A DNA stretch of 64,000 nt from Streptomyces venezuelae. GTDB taxonomy: Bacteria; Actinomycetota; Actinomycetes; Streptomycetales; Streptomycetaceae. Below are positions 17,335-28,405 of this stretch, piece after piece. The translations under genes were made by a program, and so were the position numbers. The stretch is taken from NCBI RefSeq assembly GCF_008642295.1, contig NZ_CP029190.1, forward strand, positions 1,860,001 to 1,924,000, written 5' to 3'. The notes beneath the pieces are model-generated. The model had not been told where the DNA came from. It did no database searches and saw nothing but the letters and a program-made list of their open reading frames with translations. The first letter of the stretch is position 1, and each line of letters begins with the position of its first letter.

Positions 17335-18011
17335 CGTCCGCTATCCCGTGCCGTGCCGTCGCCGCGCTCGCTGAGCAGTCCGGCTCGCTCGGCGAGCAGC
17401 GCCGCCTGGACACGGCTGGAGACCCGCAGCTTGGTCAGGATCGAGCTGACGTGGTCCTTGACGGTGCCCGCGCTCAGATGGATACGGGCGCCGATGTCGG
17501 CGTTGGACAGTCCTTCCGCGATCAGGACGAGGACGTCACGCTCCCGGTCGCTGAGCAGGCCGACGCGTGCCACGTCCGCGTCCTGGGGTCCCCCCGCCCC
17601 CGGGTGACCGCGAAGCAGCGCGCGTGAGGCTTTCGGCGACATCACCACCCCGCCCGCGGCCAGGGTGCGGACCAGCTGGGCGAGCTGTTCGGGCTCGGTG
17701 TCCTTGAGCAGGAAGCCGGCGGCCCCCGAGCGCAGTGCGGTGAGGATGTACTCGTCGGTGTCGAAGGTGGTCAGCATGGCCACGTGGGGTGGTGCGGGCA
17801 GTTCCTGGATCTGCCGCAGGACGGTCAGACCGTCGACGTCCGGCATGCGGATGTCGAGGAGCACGACGTCCGGCCGCTCGCGGCGGATCACGTCGGCAGC
17901 CTGCGCCCCTTCCGCCGTCGCCACGACCTCGATGCCGTCGGACGCGTTCAGGATCATCCGGAAGCCGGACCGCACCAGGGCCTCGTCGTCCACAACCACT
18001 ACCCGGATCAC
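17331..18011 (-). CDS. NarL/FixJ-family response regulator
   Basis: A 226-residue regulator with a receiver domain (DD at 8-9, phosphoacceptor Asp53 in DVVLLDIRMPD, Lys in LLKDT) and a LuxR-type helix-turn-helix (LSDRERDVLVLIAEGLSNADIGARIHLSAGTVKDHVSSILTKL). Partner of the downstream kinase. No target gene is obvious, though the decayed membrane-protein gene upstream may once have been one. Confidence 0.92.
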   Translation of the reverse strand: MIRVVVVDDEALVRSGFRMILNASDGIEVVATAEGAQAADVIRRERPDVVLLDIRMPDVDGLTVLRQIQELPAPPHVAMLTTFDTDEYILTALRSGAAGFLLKDTEPEQLAQLVRTLAAGGVVMSPKASRALLRGHPGAGGPQDADVARVGLLSDRERDVLVLIAEGLSNADIGARIHLSAGTVKDHVSSILTKLRVSSRVQAALLAERAGLLSERGDGTARDSGR

Positions 18012-18442
18012 CGGCGTCCCGCCTCACACTCGTCTGCTCTGTCCTGCTTCTCGGCGACCCGTACATCCCGCCCCTCACCGCAGCGTGCGGTATCTCGTGC
18101 AGTGTTCGCCTGCCGCCGACAGTACGTCCGGCAGGGTACGCGGTGGCGCGATCACCGTGGACTGTGGACACTCGGCGGGTCGGCTCCAGCCGGTCGGGGG
18201 GGTCCGGCCCATCGGCACGCGGCCGGGCGAGGCTCGGCGGACGGCGCCCGTCGTGCTCCTCCGATGGCATCGGTACGTGGCTCCGCTCCTGTCGGCGAGC
18301 CACAGCCGATATCCATGTCGTTCGAGGGTCACCCAGCCATGCGCCGCCCGTTCCTGCGTCGGTCTGTCCGTGTTCTGCGCCGCGGTGCGGCGCGGCCTCA
18401 TGTGCTGTTCGGGGGGTGCACGGCGCGGTGCCGGCCAGCTCC
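18012..18442. other. Intergenic stretch without a recognised gene
   Basis: Between the response-regulator start and the broken membrane-protein gene I see no ORF with family-like composition, no strong terminator and no recognisable operator. It presumably holds the promoter of the two-component pair. Confidence 0.5.
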
Positions 18443-18773
18443 ATGATGGGTTACGCCCATCTGATTGCCCTGCGCGGCGACCGCGCCCACCACGGTGTGC
18501 GTGCCGGGGTGCGGCTGCTGCTGTCCGAGTGGCCGCTGGCAGTGGCGACAGCGCCGACGCTGGTCCTGCTGCTCGGCGCGGCCTGGGGCTGGTGGCCCTC
18601 GGCGGGCGTCGAGTAGGTGGTCTTCACCGTGAACGTGGTGCTGCTGTTCGCCTGGGGGCTCGTCGCGGCCCGTGCCGCCGGCCTCACCTGGCGATCCGCC
18701 GTGCGGATCGGCGTGGTCGACGCTGCTCGGGCTCGTGGTCGTGCTCGTGGTGGCCAACGCCGTCATCACATAG
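18443..18773 (+). pseudogene. Broken small integral-membrane protein gene
   Basis: The frame from ATG 18443 reads MMGYAHLIALRGDRAHHGVR, LLLSEWPLAVATAPTLVLLL and GAAWGWWPSAGVE, then hits TAG at 18614-18616. It continues in the same frame as VVFTVNVVLLFAWGLVAARA up to about 18722, then needs a frame change to read LLGLVVVLVVANAVIT and a stop at 18771-18773. Three hydrophobic helices in one order across a stop and a frameshift argue for a decayed membrane-protein gene of about 110 codons. Family not identified. Confidence 0.6.
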
Positions 18774-18907
18774 GGCGATACGTCCCGTACCCTGACCGGC
18801 CGGGGTGCTGGTCCGCCGGTCGGCGGAGTGGTCCCGGCCGGTCGGCGGGGGTAGCACCGCGGCCTGCCGGATGGCCCGCCTTCTGCCGAGCCGGCGAGGT
18901 TGCTCGT

Positions 18908-20191
18908 ATGAGACAGATACAGCCGCCGCAGGGGGCTTCGGCCCCGCAGAAGAGCTCGCCTCCACGACCCGTGACCTCGCCCGCATCCGCCGGAAAGGGC
19001 ACGGACGGTCCCTCGACGGGACGTCTGGTCGGGGTGGACCTGGCCCGCGCGCTGGCGGTGTTCGGCATGTACATCGTGCACATAGGCCCGCCGCTGTCGG
19101 CCACGGACGGCGTCGGTAGGTGGGTCCGGTTCCTGGCCGACGGTCACTCGTCGGTCCTGTTCGCCACCCTCGCCGGGTTCTCGCTGATGCTGATCGCCGG
19201 CCGCCGTGAGCCGAGGACCGGCCTCGCCGGCCGCCAGGCGAAGGCGCGGATCGCGATCCGCGCCGTGATCCTGCTGGTGCTCGGCAGCGTGCTGGCGATG
19301 GAGTACGGGGACGTCATCATCCTCGGCTTCTACGGCGTCTACTTCCTCCTCGCCCTGCCTCTGCTGCGGCTGTCCGCCAGGACCCTGGCGATCACCGCTG
19401 CAGGGCTCGCGCTCGTCACGCCGCAGCTGGCGTTCGTCCTGAAGGTGTGGCTGAGCGGGTCCGTCCTGCAGACCATTGGCGCCTACGACCCGCTCGAGAA
19501 GCTCAACGACGTGGGCGTCGTCGATCTGCTGCTCACGGGCCTCTACCCGACGATCACGTGGATGCCGTTCGTGATCGCCGGCATGGCGCTGGCCCGTCTC
19601 GACCTGTCGGCCGTCTCCGTCCAGCGGCGCCTTGCCGCGCTCGGCGCCGCTCTCACCGTGGCCGCGTACGGACTGTCCCTGCTGCTGGCGGGCAAGGACG
19701 CGGTGTTCGGCGGAACCGGGGGACCGTCCAGCGGCTCCGGGTCGTGGTCCGGCGGTTCCGGTCCGTCCGGCGGCCCCGGGGCGGGGTCGGGTGGCAGCGG
19801 GAGCGGCGAGCAGCTCGTGTCGTCGGCCTCGGACCTGCTGGGTGCCGGGCCGCACACCGGCACGACGTTCGACATCCTCGGCAGTGTGGGCGTGGCGATC
19901 CTCGTGATCGTGGGCGCGACGATACTCATGGACCGCCTCGCGCGACTGCGCCGTCCGGCGAAGCCGGTCATCGCCGTGGGCACCATGTCCCTGACGGCCT
20001 ACGTGGGCCACTTCCTCGCACAGTCCGCGTGGCCTGCGTCCGGCGCCGGCACCACGACGTCCTGGGTGCCCGTGCTCCTGTACATCCTCGGGGCGATCGT
20101 GTTCGCCGCCATCTGGGCCCGTTTCTTCCGCCGCGGCCCCTTGGAGTACCTCCTGAACGCCGCCACCAAGCCCGCCAAGTACGTCCGCTGA
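18908..20191 (+). CDS. DUF418/YeiB-like multi-spanning membrane protein
   Basis: A 427-residue membrane protein. It begins with a Pro/Ser-rich cytosolic tail, then VDLARALAVFGMYIVHIGPP, the typical first helix of the DUF418/DUF1624 acyltransferase-like group, followed by about nine more helices and an Arg-capped C-terminus. Function in this group is poorly known; some members are acyl transferases. An odd feature is a Gly/Ser-rich linker of about 40 residues (roughly 270-310) between two helices, low-complexity and not expected in the family. The ATG at 18908 is chosen because it precedes the first family residues; no strong ribosome site is visible. Confidence 0.7.
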   Translation: MRQIQPPQGASAPQKSSPPRPVTSPASAGKGTDGPSTGRLVGVDLARALAVFGMYIVHIGPPLSATDGVGRWVRFLADGHSSVLFATLAGFSLMLIAGRREPRTGLAGRQAKARIAIRAVILLVLGSVLAMEYGDVIILGFYGVYFLLALPLLRLSARTLAITAAGLALVTPQLAFVLKVWLSGSVLQTIGAYDPLEKLNDVGVVDLLLTGLYPTITWMPFVIAGMALARLDLSAVSVQRRLAALGAALTVAAYGLSLLLAGKDAVFGGTGGPSSGSGSWSGGSGPSGGPGAGSGGSGSGEQLVSSASDLLGAGPHTGTTFDILGSVGVAILVIVGATILMDRLARLRRPAKPVIAVGTMSLTAYVGHFLAQSAWPASGAGTTTSWVPVLLYILGAIVFAAIWARFFRRGPLEYLLNAATKPAKYVR

Positions 20192-20249
20192 CGTCCGTTC
20201 GGGGTGGCTCGGGATCCTCTGCGCCACCCGGCCCGGACAACCCGCTTGG

Positions 20250-20274
20250 CCCGCAAGGGGATTCCCCTTGCGGG
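20250..20274. terminator. Terminator between convergent genes
   Basis: CCCGCAAGGGG (20250-20260) pairs perfectly with CCCCTTGCGGG (20264-20274) across a three-base loop. It lies 58 bases after the DUF418-like gene and can serve both it and, less directly, the convergent ABC exporter gene. Confidence 0.75.
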
Positions 20275-20521
20275 CTTCGGCGTACCCAGAATCGGACGGG
20301 CGGGCGAAGTACGGTGTCCCCCGCGTCTGCGGTGCCTCCGCCGAGAGGCCGGTGGAGCGCTCTATGGGCTCTTCCGGGTGGACGGGGCTGCCGGCGAGCA
20401 GGGCGGAACGGTGGGATGCGGCGGCACCCTGCGGCAGGCCGACGCCTCCACGTCACACAGCCGGGGTGCCCCTCCATACGGCGGGGACATCCCGACTGTG
20501 GCCATTTCGTACCGGCCCGCC

Positions 20522-22324
20522 CTACTGGCGCGAGCGGCCCACGGAGGTCAGGAGCTGGGTAGCCGCAAGCTGTGCGTACAGCTCGTCCTCGGCCACCAGC
20601 TCCTCATGGGTGCCGATCGCGCGGACCGTGCCGGCGTCCATGACAACGATGCGGTCGGCGTCCGTCACCGTCGACAGGCGGTGCGCCACCACCAGGACGG
20701 TGGTCTCGCGTGCCGTCTCGGCGATGACGTCCCGCAGCGCCAGCTCGTTGACCGCGTCGAGCTGCGAGGTCGCCTCGTCCAGGAGCAGCAGCCGGGGCCT
20801 GCGCAGCAGCGCGCGGGCGATCGCGACGCGCTGGCGCTCCCCGCCGGACAGCTTCGAGCCGCGGTGTCCGACCAGGGTGTCCAGGCCGTGCGGGAGACGC
20901 TCGACGAGGGCGTCGAGCCTGATCCGTGCGAGGACGGCGCGGATGTCGTCGTCCGTCGCGCCGGGCGCGCTGAAGACCAGGTTCTCCCGCAGCGTTCCGG
21001 CCAGCACCGGCGCGTCCTGCTCGACGTACCCGATGACGGATCGCAGTTCGGACAGCGGCCACTGCCGGATGTCCTGGCCGTCGACCAGGATCCGCCCGCC
21101 GGTCGTCTCGTAGAACCGCTCGATGAGCGAGAAGACCGTCGACTTGCCCGCGCCCGAAGGCCCGACGAAGGCGGTCATCCCGGCGCCCGGCACCTCGAAG
21201 TCCACCCGCTGGTGGATGTCGGGCAGTCCGGGCCCGTAGCGGAAGGACACGTCCTCGAAGCGGACCGACGCCGGCCGCCGTACGGCCGCAGTCCCCTCGG
21301 CCCGCACCGGCTGGTGCGTGGCCGACGGCTCCGCCGCCAGTCGGTCCACCTCTTTGATCCGGGAGATCGCGGCGGCGCCCTCCTGGTACGCGGAGGCGGC
21401 CTCGACCAGCTTGTACACCGGCTCCATCAGATAGAACAGGTACAGCAGGAAGGCGATGAGCGTGGAGACCGGGATGTCCCCGGACGCCACCCGCGCCCCG
21501 CCGACGGCGAGCACCGCGAGGAACGCCAGCTCGACGGCGAGGTTGTCCGCCGTTCCCAGCAGCGCCTCCCACTTCGCGCCGCGCACGCCGTGGCGCCACG
21601 CCCGCCGGGCCGAAGCCTCGACGCGGGCGGTCTCCCGCTCCTCCGCGCCGGACGCCTTCACCGTGCGGAATGCGCCGAAGACCCGCTCCAGGCCGGTGGA
21701 CATCTCCCCCACCGCGGCCTGGGAGCGCTCGGCCGCCTGTCCGATCTTCGGCATCACCAGCGCGGCGCCCGCCCCGACGACCACGACCACGACGAGGGCG
21801 ACGCCGAGCAGGACGGCATCCAGGAAGGCCATCACCACGACCGCCGCGATCAGCGTCAGCATCCCGGTCGCGGCGTTGACCACCGCCTGCGTGCTGACGG
21901 CCCGCAGCAGCGTGGTGTCGGAGGTCACCCGCGACATCAGATCGCCCGGCTGCATCCGGTCCACCGCCGTCAGCCGCAGCCGCAGCAGCCGGCCGATCAG
22001 GCTGCGGCGCGCGGCCAGGACCACCGACTCCGCCGTCCGCTCCAGCACATAGGCGCCGAACGCCTCGGCCACCGTGCTCAGCAGCACCAGCACGGTCAGC
22101 GCCAGCAGGACGGTGGCGATCGTGCCACCGGACGACAGCCGGTCGACCAGCGCCTTCGTGGCCAGTGGCTGGAGCAGCCCTCCGGCGGCCCCGGCCAGCG
22201 CCAGCAGCAGACCGAGTACGACGGTCCACCGGTGCGGGCGGACATACCCGTACAGCGCCTTGAGCGTCTCGCGGACGCGCAGGAACTCGGCACCCGTCGC
22301 CTCCGGGGCGGATGCGGTGTTCAC
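20522..22324 (-). CDS. ABC multidrug-type exporter, fused membrane and ATPase domains
   Basis: A 600-residue half-size type IV exporter: an N-terminal six-helix domain (residues ~30-310) with a coupling region, then an ATPase domain with Walker A FVGPSGAGKST, signature KLSGGERQRVAIARALL, Walker B RLLLLDEATSQLD and switch His in VVAHRLSTV. It should act as a homodimer exporting lipids, peptides or drugs; the substrate is unknown. Start is GTG 22322-22324. A small frameshifted gene lies just upstream. Confidence 0.92.
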   Translation of the reverse strand: MNTASAPEATGAEFLRVRETLKALYGYVRPHRWTVVLGLLLALAGAAGGLLQPLATKALVDRLSSGGTIATVLLALTVLVLLSTVAEAFGAYVLERTAESVVLAARRSLIGRLLRLRLTAVDRMQPGDLMSRVTSDTTLLRAVSTQAVVNAATGMLTLIAAVVVMAFLDAVLLGVALVVVVVVGAGAALVMPKIGQAAERSQAAVGEMSTGLERVFGAFRTVKASGAEERETARVEASARRAWRHGVRGAKWEALLGTADNLAVELAFLAVLAVGGARVASGDIPVSTLIAFLLYLFYLMEPVYKLVEAASAYQEGAAAISRIKEVDRLAAEPSATHQPVRAEGTAAVRRPASVRFEDVSFRYGPGLPDIHQRVDFEVPGAGMTAFVGPSGAGKSTVFSLIERFYETTGGRILVDGQDIRQWPLSELRSVIGYVEQDAPVLAGTLRENLVFSAPGATDDDIRAVLARIRLDALVERLPHGLDTLVGHRGSKLSGGERQRVAIARALLRRPRLLLLDEATSQLDAVNELALRDVIAETARETTVLVVAHRLSTVTDADRIVVMDAGTVRAIGTHEELVAEDELYAQLAATQLLTSVGRSRQ

Positions 22325-22411
22325 AAGATTCCTTTCCTATTCCTATGTGGTCTGCCGCGCACCTTGTCAGCGGCGGACAGCATCAGCCCGCACGGGGCCT
22401 CCGGGCTCGGC

Positions 22412-22623
22412 TCAGGGGGCCAGTTCGACGGCCGTCGCGGCAAGCATGTGCACAACGGCATCGCGGAGTTCTGGGCGGACGGCGGCCAGGCCGAGGCCGC
22501 TCGCCACCAGCGCCATGCCGAGAAACTCCCAGAGCGCGCTCCTGGGCGGCTGGCGACGACCCGCTGCTTCGGACGGGGGCCGGGGGCCGTATCGGGCTCC
22601 TGCTCATGCGCACGCTGTGTCAT
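22412..22623 (-). pseudogene. Probable frameshifted small membrane-protein gene
   Basis: From ATG 22621-22623 the frame reads MTQRAHEQEPDTAPGPRPKQ then RVVASRP. After a one-base shift near 22545 it continues as RSALWEFLGMALVASGLGLA and AVRPELRDAVVHMLAATAVE, stopping at 22412-22414. The total length (212 bases) is not a multiple of three. A hydrophilic head followed by one hydrophobic helix in the shifted frame suggests a ~70-residue protein broken by a single-base indel, or a sequencing error. The unshifted frame instead runs into the ABC gene with unlikely composition. Confidence 0.4.
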
Positions 22624-22779
22624 GCCACCAGCCTGGAGGCCCGGCGTTCCGTCGGGCATCCGGCGATCGTCGGGTGTCCCCCCGCCAAGTGGCTGGAGCC
22701 GCCTGCACACAGGGTGACCGGAGCAACGAAAGCCGGCGAAGGAGCCGGCGGGGCCAGCGGTGCGATTCCGCAGCAGAAA

Positions 22780-22809
22780 GCCGCCCTCCGACCGAGGTCG
22801 AGGGGCGGC
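22780..22809. terminator. Terminator after the xyloglucanase gene
   Basis: GCCGCCCTCCGACC pairs with GTCGAGGGGCGGC (minor mismatch) around GAG, about 60 bases beyond the GH74 stop, followed on the minus strand by TTTCT. It fits the end of the GH10-GH74 operon. Confidence 0.7.
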
Positions 22810-22870
22810 CTTCTGTTACTGATCGCGCGTCAGCTCAAGCATCAGACGTGCGTCCGCTCCGGAGTCGGGG

Positions 22871-25498
22871 TCAGGACGGGTCGCCGTACTGGAGACCACG
22901 CCCGTTCGTGCCGACGTACACGCGACCGAAGGTGTCGGGGTCGCCGGTGATGACGCCGACGCCGCCGATGCTGCCCCACTGGTGGGCGTCGTCGTTGACG
23001 CGGAGCCAGGTGGCGCCCTTGTCGGTGGAGCGGAAGACGCCGGTGACGTCCTTGACGGTGCCGATCATGTACAGGGCCTGGTAGGAGGCGCCGGGTGCCG
23101 CCTTGCCGAAGCCGAGGGCGGAGGCGGACTTCACCGTGGTGAGCGGGGTGAAGGTGCGGCCTCCGTCAGTCGAGTGCAGCAGCCCCTGACCACCGCCGGC
23201 GATCCACAGGTCCCCCGCGACGCCGGGCACGGCCGTGAGCCGGCCATCGGCGGGAAGGCCGGTGGCACGGGCGGTGAAGGTCGCTCCGCCGTCGGTGCTG
23301 GCGTGGAGCGTGCCGCCGGACAGGGAGTAGAACGTCCGGGCCGAGGAGCGGTCGGCGACGACGGCGGCGTCGGTGCCCAGGCCACCGACCCTCGACCAGC
23401 TCGTCCCCTTGTCGGTCGAGCGGTACGGGGCCTGGCCGGCCTGGGTCCAGACGATGGTCGAGCCGTCCGCCGAGAGCGCGACGCGCCCGTCCTGGGCACC
23501 GGCCACCGGCTCCGCCTTGAAGCCGTTCCAGCTGATGCCGCCGTCGGTGGAGTAGGCACCGTCCTGCGCGCCGCCACGGCCGACACGGACCATGACCGAG
23601 GGGTTGGACTGGGCGAAGTCGATGTCGGTGCTGTTGGTCATCATCGGGTTGCTCAGCCGCCCGGACGGCACCTTGGTCAGGTCGTCGTGGCGGAAACCGC
23701 CTTGGTCGCCCATGGCTGTGATGACGGTGGCACCGCCGGGCGGGGCGATCGCGTCCATCAGCGCGGTCTCCTCCAGGCCACGCGCCCCCACGGCCCAGTG
23801 GCTGGTGCCGCCGTTGTCGGTGGCGTCGGCGTCCTTGCTGCGCCAGATGCCGTTGCCGGTGCCGTACAGCACGTGCCCGGAGTCGAAGGGGTCGATGGCC
23901 AGGGCGGTCATCCAGTGCCCGGTGTGGGTGCCGATGTACGGAGCGGCCGAGGCGTTCCGTACCGACTTGTCCGCCAGCGCCTTCCAGGTCGTGCCGCCGT
24001 CGGTGGTGCGGTAGATCTCGTCCTCGGGCCACCAGCGGTCGAGCGTGGTGACCATCACCGTGGACGGCTTGTTCGGATCGACGGCCAGGCCGGAGAACCC
24101 GTAGCCGCCCTGCGAGGGGGAGATGTTCTTCCACGTCCCGCCCTGCGGCGTGTACTTCCGCACCGAGCCCGCCGTCACGCCGTTGGGCCCGAGGGCGTTG
24201 GTGTACGTCACGTACAGCGAGCCGTCACCGGAGACCACCCCGTGCTGCGGCATCTGGCCGGTGGGTTGGCCGGGGACGGCCTGCCAGGTGCTGCCACCGT
24301 CGGTGGAGCGGTACAGGGAGGTGGACCTGTCGGCGACGCCGACGTAGATCGTCTTGCTGCCGGCCGGACCGTAGGTCACGAAGGAGATGCCCGCGCCGCT
24401 GCCCGCCCCGTCCTTGACGGGGAACGTGGAGACCTGCCGCCAGGTCGCCCCGTGGTCCGTGCTGCGCCACAGGCCGTTCTTGCGGGTGCCGAGCAGCAGG
24501 GTGCGGTGATCCGAGGGGTCGATCACGAGCCGCTCGCCCGCCCCGCGGCCGTCCTCGTTGCCGCCCAGCTTGAACGGCAGATCAGTGCGCTCGAAGGTGC
24601 GGCCCCGGTCGGTGGAGCGCAGGATCGCGCCGTTGCCGGCCCATTCGTTGGTATAGGTGCCCGCCGCGAGGTAGAGGCGGTTCGGCTCCACGGGATCGGT
24701 GGCCACCGCGTCGATGCCGAGCAGGTTCCAGTCCTTCTCGCCGAGCCAGTCGGTCAGCGGGATCCACTGCTCGGCACCGGTGTCCCACCGGTAGGCGCCG
24801 CCCATGTCGGTACGCGCGTACAGCAGCCCCTTCTCCCGCGGGTTGAACACCAGCCCCGTGACGTAACCGCCGCCGACCACCTGGGCGTTCCGCCATGTGT
24901 ACGGGCCGGCCGCCGCTGACGGGGCAGCGGCCACCTTCACCAGCTTCCACTGCTGGTTGGTGCTGCCATGGCCGCGATACTGGATGACTGCCGCGCCGTC
25001 GGCCGTGGAGCCTCCGGAGACGTCCAGGACCTGGCCGCTCCTGCGGGAGGTGAAGGTGACGGCGTCGGAACCGCTCACCGTGTCGATCCGCCACTCCTGG
25101 GAGGCGGAGGAGCTGTCGGTCTGCTGCTCGGCGGCAGCCGCCTGTGCGGTCGAGTCGCCGGCTATACCGAGTACTTTGCCGCTGTTGCGGTTCACCAGCT
25201 CGTAGTAGCCGTCGCCGGTGGACCTCAGCGTCCACTGCTGGTTGGCGGTGTTCTGGTCGGTCCACTGCTGGATACGCGTGCCGTCGGCGGTGGAGAAGGC
25301 GTTGACGTCGAGCGCCTTGCCGCTGCGTACGGAGACCAGCCGGTAGTAGGCATGGCCGTCGACCGTCGCGGCCTGCGAGTCGTCCTGCACGAACAGGAGG
25401 TACGGCACGACGATGGCGGGCACACCGAGCAGCAGGGCGGTGGCGGTCCTGCGACGGCGGTGACGTCCGCGACGCCGGCCGTTCGTGGGGTTGTTCAT
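22871..25498 (-). CDS. Secreted CBM13-GH74 xyloglucanase
   Basis: An 875-residue secreted protein. After a signal/anchor (residues ~18-44) comes a ricin-type CBM13 lectin domain (residues ~47-195) with QxW repeats (ANQQWTL, STNQQWKLV). A GH74 double beta-propeller follows, beginning TWRNAQVVGGGYVTGLVFNP and carrying RTDMGGAYRW, which holds the likely first catalytic Asp; BNR/Asp-box repeats (STDGGxTW) recur throughout. GH74 enzymes cut the beta-1,4-glucan backbone of xyloglucan. It is the second gene of an operon, 38 bases behind the GH10-GH62 gene. Confidence 0.9.
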   Translation of the reverse strand: MNNPTNGRRRGRHRRRRTATALLLGVPAIVVPYLLFVQDDSQAATVDGHAYYRLVSVRSGKALDVNAFSTADGTRIQQWTDQNTANQQWTLRSTGDGYYELVNRNSGKVLGIAGDSTAQAAAAEQQTDSSSASQEWRIDTVSGSDAVTFTSRRSGQVLDVSGGSTADGAAVIQYRGHGSTNQQWKLVKVAAAPSAAAGPYTWRNAQVVGGGYVTGLVFNPREKGLLYARTDMGGAYRWDTGAEQWIPLTDWLGEKDWNLLGIDAVATDPVEPNRLYLAAGTYTNEWAGNGAILRSTDRGRTFERTDLPFKLGGNEDGRGAGERLVIDPSDHRTLLLGTRKNGLWRSTDHGATWRQVSTFPVKDGAGSGAGISFVTYGPAGSKTIYVGVADRSTSLYRSTDGGSTWQAVPGQPTGQMPQHGVVSGDGSLYVTYTNALGPNGVTAGSVRKYTPQGGTWKNISPSQGGYGFSGLAVDPNKPSTVMVTTLDRWWPEDEIYRTTDGGTTWKALADKSVRNASAAPYIGTHTGHWMTALAIDPFDSGHVLYGTGNGIWRSKDADATDNGGTSHWAVGARGLEETALMDAIAPPGGATVITAMGDQGGFRHDDLTKVPSGRLSNPMMTNSTDIDFAQSNPSVMVRVGRGGAQDGAYSTDGGISWNGFKAEPVAGAQDGRVALSADGSTIVWTQAGQAPYRSTDKGTSWSRVGGLGTDAAVVADRSSARTFYSLSGGTLHASTDGGATFTARATGLPADGRLTAVPGVAGDLWIAGGGQGLLHSTDGGRTFTPLTTVKSASALGFGKAAPGASYQALYMIGTVKDVTGVFRSTDKGATWLRVNDDAHQWGSIGGVGVITGDPDTFGRVYVGTNGRGLQYGDPS

Positions 25499-25536
25499 GG
25501 GGGTGTTTCTCCTTGTGCAACCGTGGGTCGGGCGGG

Positions 25537-28405
<2,869 letters not shown>

